The translations under genes and the position numbers were made by a program. Shown piece by piece: positions 8,875 through 17,681 of a stretch of DNA of 64,000 bases. The DNA comes from Flavobacterium shii (GTDB taxonomy: Bacteria > Bacteroidota > Bacteroidia > Flavobacteriales > Flavobacteriaceae), in NCBI RefSeq assembly GCF_025847235.1, contig NZ_JAOZEW010000001.1, forward strand, positions 62,001 to 126,000, written 5' to 3'. The notes beneath the pieces were generated by a model that had not been told where the DNA came from, did not search any database, and was given only the letters and a program-made list of their open reading frames with translations. Numbering within the stretch: the stretch's first letter is position 1; each line of letters begins with the position of its first letter.

Positions 8875-10587
8875 ATGCATAAAACCCGAATTATTACCTT
8901 ACTTGTTATATTACTAATTTGTTTTAGCACTAACTTTTACTCTCAAAATAAGCCACTTTCCAAAAAGGAAATTGAAGTTCTTGCTGATCAAGCTGTAAAA
9001 CTTATGCGTGAGGGACATTATGAGAAATCATTAATACAATCCCGAATTACCTTAAATCATGCCATTGCCATTAAAGATGCAAATCTTATTGCGAAATCAT
9101 ACAATACCATTGCTGCCAATTTCGATGAACTTACTGAGCCAGATAAAGCGTTATTTTATTATCAAAAAGGAATCTTTTATGCTGAGAAAACCAATAACAA
9201 CCAACTTAAAAACTGGCTTTATAATAATTTAGGTAATATTTATTGTTTCAACAAAAAAGAATACGAAAAAGGAATTTCATATTATAAAAAGTCACTTAAT
9301 TGTAGTGTAAAAATAAAAGACTCTGTACAAATTGTTTTTACAAAATTAAATATTGCTTGGGCTTATTTTGACATTGGCGGTTACGATGATGGTTTTCCTT
9401 TTCTAGATTACATTAATAAATACCATCCAAAACATGGGGATGAATCTACACTTGTTGTTTTAAACATGCTTAATGGAATGTATTACAATCATAAAAAGGA
9501 TTACTCCAAAGCTGACTTTTTCTTTAGCAAAGCAATAAAATATGGTCTTGAAGGAAGTGAAAAATCAGATTTATCTTTTGCCTATCAGGAATACTCTAAA
9601 TTTTTATCTAAAATAGGAAACCATAAATCTGCTTATGATAATCTAACTCATTTTACTATCTTAAATGAGGAACTAAACAATGAGGAGAAATTGCGTAAAG
9701 TTCACGTTGCTGGTATGAATCTAGAGATAGACGAATACAAAAGGGATATTGATAAAATTGAATCACAATTCAAATCCAAACAACAATCTCTTTTATTAGA
9801 ACAATCACGCAATAAAAAGGTGGTTAGCATTATGGTTTCTTTATTTATTGTTTCCATTATTTTATTCTATTTTTTCTATCAAAATACTAAACTAAAACAA
9901 AACAACAGACTTAAGGATATACAGAGTAAAATACAACAAAACATCATTAATGCTAGTATTGACGGACAAGAAAGCGAACGAAAGAAAATCGCATTTTTTT
10001 TACATGATAACATTAGCGCTCTATTATCATCTGCAGGAATGCATCTAAATGTTTTCTCAACACAAAACGAACCTGTCTCTGAAGAAATTCTTAAAACAAA
10101 ATTTATTCTTGAAGAAGCACATGATAAAATACGTGATTTATCTCATGAGCTTTTACCCACATTATTAGTTCGCTTTGGTATGTTTTATGCTCTTGAAGAT
10201 TTATGTGAGAAGAATTCTAATTCGACCATTTTCTTTGAGTATTCCTGTACAATTCCTTTAAAAACACGCTATAGCGAAAAATTTGAAATGAGAATCTATT
10301 TCATTATTTCGGAGCTTTTAAATAATATCATAAAACATAGTGAAGCCAATCTCGCCCATGTTTCATTAACAGAAGATAACGGAAATCTAATTATTAATAT
10401 AAGTGATAACGGAAAAGGCTACAAGACCAATAAATTCAATATTATCGAAGGTTTTGGACTAAACCAAATTCGAGCAAGAATAAAAAATCTAAAAGGGGAA
10501 ATCGAAGTTAACTCTAAGATTAGTATTGGAACCACTATTAGAATCGAAGTACCAATAATGAATAATAAATCAACAACTGAAAGTTAA
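8875..10587 (+). CDS. TPR-containing sensor histidine kinase 3 (HisKA_3 type)
   Basis: 570 residues. The signal peptide, membrane helix (about 315-335) and kinase half (His at about 377, N-box, NGKGY, GFGLNQ) are almost the same as in the two preceding paralogs, but the periplasmic TPR region (about 28-275) has diverged strongly. There is also a short C-terminal extension (NNKSTTES). This pattern suggests the same output with a different ligand. The stop overlaps the stop of the convergent metallophosphoesterase gene. Upstream about 80 bp are nearly identical to those of kinase 1, which points to duplication including the promoter. Confidence 0.93.
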   Translation: MHKTRIITLLVILLICFSTNFYSQNKPLSKKEIEVLADQAVKLMREGHYEKSLIQSRITLNHAIAIKDANLIAKSYNTIAANFDELTEPDKALFYYQKGIFYAEKTNNNQLKNWLYNNLGNIYCFNKKEYEKGISYYKKSLNCSVKIKDSVQIVFTKLNIAWAYFDIGGYDDGFPFLDYINKYHPKHGDESTLVVLNMLNGMYYNHKKDYSKADFFFSKAIKYGLEGSEKSDLSFAYQEYSKFLSKIGNHKSAYDNLTHFTILNEELNNEEKLRKVHVAGMNLEIDEYKRDIDKIESQFKSKQQSLLLEQSRNKKVVSIMVSLFIVSIILFYFFYQNTKLKQNNRLKDIQSKIQQNIINASIDGQESERKKIAFFLHDNISALLSSAGMHLNVFSTQNEPVSEEILKTKFILEEAHDKIRDLSHELLPTLLVRFGMFYALEDLCEKNSNSTIFFEYSCTIPLKTRYSEKFEMRIYFIISELLNNIIKHSEANLAHVSLTEDNGNLIINISDNGKGYKTNKFNIIEGFGLNQIRARIKNLKGEIEVNSKISIGTTIRIEVPIMNNKSTTES

Positions 10588-11081
10588 TTTCTTTTTTCGA
10601 TTTCTATAATTTCTAAATCTTTTATTTTATCTCCGTCAATCACAAATCGCAACATAGTGCGAACTTGATGAAAACCGCTTTTTCCTGCAGCACCGGGATT
10701 CATGTGCAACAAATTATTTTTTTTATCAAACATCACTTTTAGAATATGCGAATGTCCGCAGATAAATAATTTAGGAGGATTTGCTGCTATTTCGGCTTTA
10801 ATAGCTGGACTATATTTTCCTGGATATCCGCCAATATGTGTAATCCAAACCGAAACATCTTCGCACATAAAACGATTATTAAGAGGAAACTCTAATCGAG
10901 CCTTTGCATCATCGATATTACCATAAACACATCGCAATGGTTTTACTTTCTTTATAGCATCAGTCACCGATAAATCACCAATATCCCCTGCATGCCATAC
11001 TTCATCGGCCTGGGAAACATATTTTAAAATAGTGTCATCAATATGACTGTGCGTATCGGAAAGTAAGAGGATTTTTTTCAA
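10584..11081 (-). CDS. Metallophosphoesterase of the YfcE/MJ0936 family
   Basis: About 165 residues. The opening KKILLLSDTHSHID, then VWHAGDIGD, VYGNID, ICGHSHI and MNPGAAGKSG supply the metal-binding motifs of the calcineurin-like YfcE/MJ0936 phosphodiesterases, complete for the family. I prefer the TTG start at 11081, which places the first motif at the usual distance from the N terminus. The ATG at 11114 would add an unrelated 11-residue tail and lies inside a palindromic repeat. Substrate unknown; family members cleave simple phosphodiesters in vitro. Confidence 0.88.
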   Translation of the reverse strand: MKKILLLSDTHSHIDDTILKYVSQADEVWHAGDIGDLSVTDAIKKVKPLRCVYGNIDDAKARLEFPLNNRFMCEDVSVWITHIGGYPGKYSPAIKAEIAANPPKLFICGHSHILKVMFDKKNNLLHMNPGAAGKSGFHQVRTMLRFVIDGDKIKDLEIIEIEKRN

Positions 11082-11112
11082 TTTCAGGAAAGGTTCATAG
11101 GTTGAGAGGCAC

Positions 11113-11345
11113 AAAGGTACAAAGGTTTTCTTAAAGCTACTAAGGTTCTGAGGTACTAAGATTCTAAGGTTTTTTTTATGTAGAGACGCACCGCAGTGCG
11201 TCTAACACAACGATTGTCGTTATAGATTTATGTGGCATTAGACGCACTGCGGTGCGTTTCTACAGAATAATGCTATGTAAAAAACCTTTGAACCTTTGCC
11301 TCTTTGTTTCTTTGAGCCTAAAAAAGAAAAAACCTTTGTACCTTT
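11113..11345. repeat. Nested palindromic intergenic element
   Basis: The outer arms are perfect 17-bp inverted repeats (AAAGGTACAAAGGTTTT at 11113-11129, and its complement at 11329-11345). Inside lie 26-bp inverted repeats at 11180-11205 and 11238-11263 with one mismatch (core GACGCACCGCAGTGCGTC). Between them are runs of the CTAAGGTTCTGAGGTACTAAG type. No gene is apparent. It resembles dispersed REP/MITE-like elements of flavobacterial genomes. Confidence 0.75.
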
Positions 11346-11372
11346 ACACCTCAAAACCTTTGCACCTTTACC

Positions 11373-12110
11373 TTGAGATATTTTATACAATTTGCATACA
11401 ACGGAACGCAATATCATGGTTGGCAATACCAGCCTAATGCGTCATCGGTTCAAGAAACTCTTAACAAAGCTCTTTCGGTTTTATTAAATACTCCTATTAA
11501 TTTAATGGGAGCTGGTCGTACTGATACTGGTGTTCATGCCAAAGAAATGTTTGCTCATTTTGATTATGACTCCCCTATTGCTGTTCCAAACTTAGTTCAC
11601 AAACTCAACTCGTACTTACCAAAAGACATAGCTATTTATGACATTATCTTGGTTCAAGATGAGGCACATTGTCGTTTCGACGCAACGAAACGTACTTATG
11701 AATATCATATTAATACAGTAAAAGATCCTTTTCTTCAGGAATTAAGTTGGTATTTTCATCAATATCTAGATGTTGCATTGATGAACGAAGCTGCTAAAAT
11801 TTTGTTAAATCATACCGATTTCCAATGCTTTTCGAAGGTGAATACTGATGTAAATACATTTGATTGTAGTATTTTTGAAGCGTATTGGAAAACCGAAGAT
11901 AATAAGCTCATTTTTACCATTTCGGCCAATCGTTTTTTGCGAAATATGGTTCGCGCCATTGTTGGTACTTTGATAAATGTTGGTTTACACAAAATTACGT
12001 TGGATGATTTTGAAAATATCATTGCCAGCAAAAACCGAGACAAAGCTGGTTTTTCGGTTCCGGCTCACGGATTGTACTTAACTAAGGTTGTGTACGATTA
12101 TATTACCTAA
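11373..12110 (+). CDS. truA: tRNA pseudouridine(38-40) synthase TruA
   Basis: 245 residues. Converts uridines 38-40 of the tRNA anticodon arm to pseudouridine. Motifs: RYFIQFAYNGTQYHGWQ at the N terminus, the catalytic Asp in GAGRTDTGVHA (about 51), RRTYEYHI-like segment TKRTYEYHI, and FLRNMVRAIVGTL near the C terminus. Length is normal. The start is TTG at 11373, giving MRYFIQ; no ATG lies close. The palindromic element ends about 28 bp upstream. The ABC exporter gene follows 139 bp downstream. Confidence 0.95.
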   Translation: MRYFIQFAYNGTQYHGWQYQPNASSVQETLNKALSVLLNTPINLMGAGRTDTGVHAKEMFAHFDYDSPIAVPNLVHKLNSYLPKDIAIYDIILVQDEAHCRFDATKRTYEYHINTVKDPFLQELSWYFHQYLDVALMNEAAKILLNHTDFQCFSKVNTDVNTFDCSIFEAYWKTEDNKLIFTISANRFLRNMVRAIVGTLINVGLHKITLDDFENIIASKNRDKAGFSVPAHGLYLTKVVYDYIT

Positions 12111-12249
12111 TAGCCCTGATTACTTCACCAAACTTTTATTGCAATAAGAGTTCAGTGAATGTAAACATTTGAAATGTAAATCTTTAATTATTTTTAAAGG
12201 AAAAATAATTAAGATTGCAACGAAAAACAGGATATAACTCCTAAATAAA

Positions 12250-14004
12250 ATGAAAGCAAAAGCATTTGATACTGGTCTCTTTAAACGAATTCTTACTTAT
12301 ACTAAACCTTACAAATGGCGTTATAATGGTGTAATCATTTTTGCCATTTCACTCTCTATTTTTGCCGCTCTTCGCCCCTATTTGCTTAAGCAAACTGTGG
12401 ATGGATATATTAAAACGCACGACCAATTGGGTTTACTTTTTTATGTAACCTTAATGGGAATTGTGCTTATGCTGGAGGTTTTCTCTCAGTTTTATTTTGT
12501 GTATTGGGCAAACTGGCTTGGTCAGGATATTGTAAAAGATATTCGTACAAAGTTGTTTAAGCATATCTTGAGTTTTAGAATGAAATATTTCGACCTTGTT
12601 CCTGTGGGGCAATTGGTTACTCGTTCGGTTTCGGATATTGAGTCGATTGCAAGAATCTTCAGCCAAGGTTTATTCATGATTATTAGTGACTTGATGAAAA
12701 TGCTTGTTGTACTAATTTTTATGTTTTATATGAACTGGAAACTGACTTGGATTGTGGTTGTTGCCATGCCTATTTTGGTTTTTATCACTCGTATTTTTCA
12801 GCGTAAAATGCAGGTTGCTTTTGAGGAAGTTAGAACTCAGATTGCCAACATGAACTCTTTTGTACAGGAGCGTGTTACGGGTATGAAAATTGTTCAACTT
12901 TTTAACCGTGAAAATGCTGAATACGAAAGTTTCAAGGAGATAAACGGAAAACATAAAAAAGCATGGATAAAAACCATTTTATATAACTCTATTTTCTTTC
13001 CTATTGCCGATATTATTTCGTCACTTACATTGGGTTGTATTGTAGTTTTTGGTGGTTTTAAAATCCTAAATGGAGACCATTTTACCACTTTTGGAGATTT
13101 ATTCTCTTACACGATGTTTATCGGGATGTTGTTTAATCCGCTACGTCAGATTGCGGATAAATTTAACGAGATGCAACTGGGGATGATTGCCGCCAATCGT
13201 GTTTTTGATATTATCGATACCCAAGACCATATTCAGGATACGGGAACAATCGAAGCGCCTATTTTTAACGGAACTATAGAATTTAAGGATGTTCGTTTTG
13301 GATACATTCCAGAGGAAGAAGTTATTAAAGGTATTGATTTATCGGTAGAAGCTGGACAAACTATTGCTATTGTAGGTTCGACTGGTGCTGGAAAATCGAC
13401 TATAATAAACTTACTGAATCGCTTTTATGAAATTAACAGCGGGACGATTTGTATTGATGGGCATAATATCGAGAACTACACTCTGGCTTCGCTACGCAAG
13501 CAAATTGCTGTGGTTCTGCAAGATGTGTTTTTGTTTGCCGATACGATTTACAATAATATTACACTTAATAATCCCGAGATAACCAAAGCTCAGGTTCTGG
13601 AAGCTGCCAAAGTAATTGGTGTTCATGATTTTATTATGAGTTTGCCTGATAATTATGATTTTGATGTTAAGGAACGTGGAGTAATGCTTTCTTCGGGGCA
13701 GCGCCAATTAATCGCTTTCTTGCGTTCTTATGTAAGTAATCCGAGTATCTTAATATTAGACGAAGCTACTTCGTCTATAGATACGTACTCTGAAGAACTA
13801 ATCCAGCGTGCTACCGAAACAATTACAAAAGGTAGAACTTCGATTGTAATTGCGCATAGATTGGCAACGATTGTTAATGCCGATAAAATTGTGGTTATGG
13901 ATAAAGGGCTTATTGTAGAACAGGGAACGCATCAAGAATTGATTAATCGTGCCGAAGGTTTTTACAAAAACTTATACGACTCCCAATTTGTGATTGCAAA
14001 TTAG
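12250..14004 (+). CDS. ABC exporter half-transporter (MsbA/multidrug-like), fused membrane and ATPase domains
   Basis: 584 residues. A six-helix ABC transmembrane domain (about 20-310) is followed by a nucleotide-binding domain (about 345-575) with Walker A GSTGAGKST (about 376-384), Q-loop VLQDVFLF, signature LSSGQRQ (about 481-487), Walker B ILILDEATSS and the H-loop IAHRLATI. This is the homodimeric exporter layout of the MsbA/LmrA type. Whether it moves lipid, drug or something else cannot be told. There is no C39 peptidase domain, so it is not a cleaving exporter for the Gly-Gly leader peptides. Confidence 0.93.
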   Translation: MKAKAFDTGLFKRILTYTKPYKWRYNGVIIFAISLSIFAALRPYLLKQTVDGYIKTHDQLGLLFYVTLMGIVLMLEVFSQFYFVYWANWLGQDIVKDIRTKLFKHILSFRMKYFDLVPVGQLVTRSVSDIESIARIFSQGLFMIISDLMKMLVVLIFMFYMNWKLTWIVVVAMPILVFITRIFQRKMQVAFEEVRTQIANMNSFVQERVTGMKIVQLFNRENAEYESFKEINGKHKKAWIKTILYNSIFFPIADIISSLTLGCIVVFGGFKILNGDHFTTFGDLFSYTMFIGMLFNPLRQIADKFNEMQLGMIAANRVFDIIDTQDHIQDTGTIEAPIFNGTIEFKDVRFGYIPEEEVIKGIDLSVEAGQTIAIVGSTGAGKSTIINLLNRFYEINSGTICIDGHNIENYTLASLRKQIAVVLQDVFLFADTIYNNITLNNPEITKAQVLEAAKVIGVHDFIMSLPDNYDFDVKERGVMLSSGQRQLIAFLRSYVSNPSILILDEATSSIDTYSEELIQRATETITKGRTSIVIAHRLATIVNADKIVVMDKGLIVEQGTHQELINRAEGFYKNLYDSQFVIAN

Positions 14005-14253
14005 TACGGAACACTATTTTAATTACTGCTGTTTTCACAAAAAAGAGCTGATTATTAGCTTAATTTTAGTAAATTAAATCACTTTTATTTCAATCTCTGT
14101 GAAATAGCCAATGTAAATTTACCTTGAAATAAAAATTAAACCTTTTTTTAAAATAAATCCTTAAATTCGCAATCTCGATTATTAGTTAAAAAAGAGAAAA
14201 TGAAATGCCTTTTTAGTGCTTTCAATTTTAAAAATAAAATAAATACTTAAAAA

Positions 14254-15642
14254 ATGAAATACGACGTTATTGTTTTAGGAAGTGGTCCAGGCGGATATGT
14301 TACTGCCATTAGAGCATCACAATTAGGCTTTAAAGTAGCCGTAGTTGAAAAAGAAAACCTAGGTGGTGTATGCTTAAACTGGGGTTGTATACCGACGAAA
14401 GCATTACTTAAATCGGCTCAGGTTTTTGATTATCTAAAACACGCTTCCGATTACGGATTGACTGTTTCTGAATTCGATAAAGATTTCCCTGCTGTTGTAC
14501 AACGTAGCCGTGGTGTTGCCGAAGGAATGAGTAAAGGTGTTCAATTCCTGATGAAAAAAAACAAAATTGACGTTATCGAAGGTTTTGGTAAACTTAAGCC
14601 AGGAAAAAAACTTGACGTTACAGATAAAGACAATAAAGTTACCGAATATAGCGCAGACCATATTATCGTTGCTACTGGAGCCCGTTCTCGTGAGTTACCA
14701 AACTTACCTCAAGATGGTGTAAAAGTAATAGGATACCGTCAAGCGATGACATTACCAACACAACCAAAATCGATGATTATTGTAGGTTCTGGTGCTATTG
14801 GTGTTGAGTTTGCACATTTTTATAACTCAATGGGAACTGAGGTTACTATTGTAGAATTTATGCCAAACGTTGTCCCTGTAGAAGACGAAGATATCTCTAA
14901 ACAAATGGAGCGTTCTTTGAAAAAAGCTGGAATTAAAATCATGACCAACTCATCTGTTGAGCGTGTTGACACAACTGGTGCAGGTGTAAAAGCTTTTGTT
15001 AAAACTGCAAAAGGCGAAGAGGTTCTTGAAGCAGATATTTTATTATCGGCTGTTGGTATTAAAACTAACATCGAGAATATTGGTCTTGAAGAAGTAGGAA
15101 TCGCTACAGATAGAGATAAAATCTTGGTAAACGCTTACAACCAAACTAATATTCCTGGATATTATGCAATTGGAGATGTTACTCCAGGTCAGGCTTTGGC
15201 TCACGTAGCTTCTGCCGAAGGAATTAACTGTGTAGAAAAAATTGCTGGATTACATGTACAACCTATCGATTACGGAAACGTTCCTGGATGTACGTATGCT
15301 ACTCCGGAAATTGCTTCTGTAGGTTTAACAGAAAAACAAGCTAAAGAAAAAGGATACGAATTAAAAATTGGTAAATTCCCATTCTCTGCTTCTGGAAAAG
15401 CTAAAGCTGCTGGAACTCCAGACGGTTTTGTAAAAGTAATCTTCGATGCCAAATATGGCGAATGGTTAGGATGCCACATGATTGGTGCTGGTGTTACAGA
15501 TATGATTGCCGAGGCAGTTGTAGCTCGTAAACTAGAGACTACCGGTCATGAAATCTTAAAATCTATTCACCCTCACCCAACAATGAGCGAGGCTGTTATG
15601 GAAGCTGTTGCTGATGCTTACGGCGAAGTAATTCACTTGTAA
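14254..15642 (+). CDS. lpdA: Dihydrolipoyl dehydrogenase
   Basis: 462 residues, the normal length. FAD-dependent oxidoreductase that reoxidises lipoyl groups in 2-oxoacid dehydrogenase complexes (E3). FAD-binding GSGPGGYVTAIRA at the N terminus, redox disulfide GGVCLNWGCIPTKALL (Cys at about 40 and 45), NAD-binding GSGAIGVEFA, second FAD motif YYAIGDVT, and the active-site HPHPTMSEAV with His-Glu near the C terminus. It stands alone here, without E1 or E2 genes, as often in Bacteroidota. A terminator follows. Confidence 0.96.
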   Translation: MKYDVIVLGSGPGGYVTAIRASQLGFKVAVVEKENLGGVCLNWGCIPTKALLKSAQVFDYLKHASDYGLTVSEFDKDFPAVVQRSRGVAEGMSKGVQFLMKKNKIDVIEGFGKLKPGKKLDVTDKDNKVTEYSADHIIVATGARSRELPNLPQDGVKVIGYRQAMTLPTQPKSMIIVGSGAIGVEFAHFYNSMGTEVTIVEFMPNVVPVEDEDISKQMERSLKKAGIKIMTNSSVERVDTTGAGVKAFVKTAKGEEVLEADILLSAVGIKTNIENIGLEEVGIATDRDKILVNAYNQTNIPGYYAIGDVTPGQALAHVASAEGINCVEKIAGLHVQPIDYGNVPGCTYATPEIASVGLTEKQAKEKGYELKIGKFPFSASGKAKAAGTPDGFVKVIFDAKYGEWLGCHMIGAGVTDMIAEAVVARKLETTGHEILKSIHPHPTMSEAVMEAVADAYGEVIHL

Positions 15643-15651
15643 AATACCAAC

Positions 15652-15680
15652 GTAAAGATGCACAGCAGTGTGCGCTTTAC
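15652..15680. repeat. Small palindrome after lpdA
   Basis: GTAAAG and CTTTAC arms enclose TGCACA/TGTGCG. It resembles a worn half of the GACGCACCGCAGTGCGTC palindromes seen near 11180. Confidence 0.5.
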
Positions 15681-15703
15681 AGGCTATATTTAATTTTCAA
15701 TTT

Positions 15704-15737
15704 AAAATCCGATTTGTGAAAACAAGTCGGATTTTTT
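15704..15737 (+). terminator. Terminator after lpdA
   Basis: AAATCCGA and TCGGATTT arms with loop TTTGTGAAAACAAG, followed by a T run. The same loop and stem recur at 16449-16481. Confidence 0.8.
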
Positions 15738-15909
15738 TATGATTTATTAAAACTCTAGAGATCTACTACTGGGCGTGGCTACAGTTATGTTTTTTTACAT
15801 GCTTCATACAAAACCAATAAAATATTAACCATTTCGTATAAAATTACAAGGTAAATTATGATAATAAAGTGTTATTTTCGCGGCACCAAATCTAATCCTC
15901 AGTACTAAT

Positions 15910-16419
15910 ATGAAAAAGATATTCTTCATTATTACAATTACTTTATTCCTACCAAATAGTTTTTTTGCCCAGACAAAAAAAGAAGTTAGTCAAAGTTCTG
16001 AAACACAAAGTGTTTTTTCAAAATCATATGATTATGTAAATGATTTCGAAAAAATACTAACCTCAAATCAGATAACGACTTTAAAGACTACTTTAAAATC
16101 ATGTGAAACAGACTCAGGTAATAAAATTATTATTGTAACAACTTCCTCCATAAAACCTTATACGGATATTCCGGAATACACATTAGGTTTGAATACCTAT
16201 TTAGCCAATGATTTAAAACTGAATACTGCAGTTTTAATTATCCTGAGTAAAGAGTTAAGACAAATTCAGGTTCAAGGTGTTGATAGCCTACGTAGTAAAC
16301 TTACTGATGATGAAACTAAAGATATTATAGCCAATTTTGCATTACCCGAATTTAAGAAAGGGGATTATTATAAAGGATTGGAAAAAGCAGTATCGCAAAT
16401 AATAATAAAACTGAAATAG
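15910..16419 (+). CDS. Secreted TPM-domain protein (YgcG/DUF477-like)
   Basis: 169 residues with a signal peptide MKKIFFIITITLFLPNSFFAQ cut near residue 21, then one TPM-like alpha/beta domain. The segment YVNDFEKILTSNQITTL resembles the family opening VNDYAGVLSxxE, and NKIIIVTTSSI and AVLIILSKELRQIQVQG match the core strands. The C-terminal transmembrane/Gly-rich part of longer YgcG proteins is absent. TPM domains occur in the thylakoid photosystem II repair protein and in secreted bacterial proteins of unclear role; no precise function is offered. Confidence 0.8.
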   Translation: MKKIFFIITITLFLPNSFFAQTKKEVSQSSETQSVFSKSYDYVNDFEKILTSNQITTLKTTLKSCETDSGNKIIIVTTSSIKPYTDIPEYTLGLNTYLANDLKLNTAVLIILSKELRQIQVQGVDSLRSKLTDDETKDIIANFALPEFKKGDYYKGLEKAVSQIIIKLK

Positions 16420-16448
16420 CAATTTCAAAAAAATTCAATACTATATAG

Positions 16449-16481
16449 AATCCGATTTGTGAAAACATATCGGATTTTTTT
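16449..16481 (+). terminator. Terminator after the TPM-domain gene
   Basis: AATCCGAT and ATCGGATT arms with loop TTGTGAAAAC, followed by a T run. Nearly the same as the lpdA terminator at 15704. Confidence 0.8.
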
Positions 16482-16578
16482 ATATTAGCAATTGGACTGA
16501 CGGCTATTATAATATAACGACGCAATAAGTATAAATAAGACACCTATATAAAATCACTCCAATAAAACTTAAAACCTC

Positions 16579-16755
16579 ATTGTAAAAAAAATTATTCTTC
16601 TTTTTTTCTTTGCAATCGGATTAAATTCTGCTCATGCCGAATGTGGAAAATACAAGATTAGATTCACTCCAATGAATACTAATGGAAAGACATTAAATAC
16701 AACAAAGTGGATAAATTTTGAAAGTCCATATATGAATGACAAAAGTTGTTATTAA
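16579..16755 (+). pseudogene. Short signal-peptide ORF without a normal start codon (remnant)
   Basis: The frame reads KKIILLFFFAIGLNSAHA, a convincing signal peptide with an Ala-X-Ala cleavage site, then about 38 residues starting ECGKYKIRF and a TAA. The codons at the expected start are ATT GTA; no ATG, GTG or TTG is in place. Either the start codon mutated or a rare ATT start is used. The protein is also short, so I regard it as a broken small secreted protein. Confidence 0.4.
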
Positions 16756-16842
16756 AGAAAAAACAAAAACTAGATTTGTAACAAATAATAAAAGCAACCG
16801 TCTATATTATAAACCAATCATTTACAGCCAAAAAACAATGTT

Positions 16843-17409
16843 ATGAAACCAAAAAGTATTTGCTTAATCGGATTACTCTTTTTTGTTCTTAGTTATATAA
16901 TGTTTTCACAAGGTTCTAAACTAGCATATTTTCAAAAACCCATAGATTTTGCTCATTGGTTTAACTTAATTGGGGCTGTATTATTACTTTCTTTTAATGA
17001 CGTATTCCCAAAGAACAAACTTAATTTTGTAGCCTCTTTTTTAACTACTCTAGGAGTTATAGGTCATATAGGGCTTTGTACTATTGACTTTATTATGTGG
17101 AGTTTTGGAAATGACGAAATCGCAAAAACAGAATTAGGCAATCAGATAAGTAATACGCCATCTATTTTATATCCTTTTGTTATCATCGGACCTTCGCTAC
17201 TTTTTGTCGGGTTAGCAACGCACGCATTAAATTTTATTAAAACTCACACCATTAGTACCTTAATGGTAATAATTGGAGCACCTGCAGTAGGATTTACTTT
17301 CTTTGTATTAAAAAACGGGACTTATATGGTGTTAAGTTGTATCCTTTTTGCTTTAGGATTATTTTTACTTCTTTATAGAAATGAAGGAAGAAGAATATTG
17401 ACCAAATAA
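16843..17409 (+). CDS. Hypothetical membrane protein with six predicted helices
   Basis: 188 residues, not assigned to a family with confidence. Hydrophobic segments lie at about 5-24, 38-54, 64-86, 108-128, 135-152 and 157-176, and the protein ends in a basic tail RNEGRRILTK. Start MKPKSICLIG has no competitor close by. The open frame continues in phase past the stop into the fragment at 17410-17661. Function unknown. Confidence 0.65.
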   Translation: MKPKSICLIGLLFFVLSYIMFSQGSKLAYFQKPIDFAHWFNLIGAVLLLSFNDVFPKNKLNFVASFLTTLGVIGHIGLCTIDFIMWSFGNDEIAKTELGNQISNTPSILYPFVIIGPSLLFVGLATHALNFIKTHTISTLMVIIGAPAVGFTFFVLKNGTYMVLSCILFALGLFLLLYRNEGRRILTK

Positions 17410-17661
17410 AAACCGATTCTTATTTCTGAAAAAACTGCAAATGCCAGTGGACAAGAAATTACAACAGATCTTTTGAAATTAAAAAATCAATACATCAAAT
17501 TAGGAAAAAATCAAATAAATTTACAGAAATTACAAGTTGATAATTCTGATTATGGTGTTTATGGGAAAATAAATTATGGCAACATTCGACTGGGCATAAT
17601 TCGTCAATTCAAGAAAGTTATAATTAGTTTTGATAATAATTACCTCAAATTAGAAAATTAA
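17410..17661 (+). pseudogene. Open frame fragment downstream of the membrane protein
   Basis: The frame is open directly after and in phase with the stop codon at 17407-17409. It has no ATG; a TTG at 17473 is the only plausible start. The translation (KPILISEKTANASGQEITTD and so on) has normal amino-acid composition and ends at 17661. It looks like the 3' remnant of a lost gene. Readthrough of the TAA is possible but unsupported. Confidence 0.35.
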
Positions 17662-17681
17662 TAGGCAAGCTTAAAAAACAA

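Noticed and set aside
11238..11437. Open frames on both strands before truA
   Set aside because: They are translations of the palindromic element and of the truA start in another frame.
12250..14004. ABC exporter as the exporter of the Gly-Gly peptides
   Set aside because: It lacks the N-terminal C39 peptidase domain needed to cut the leader and is not adjacent to the peptide genes.
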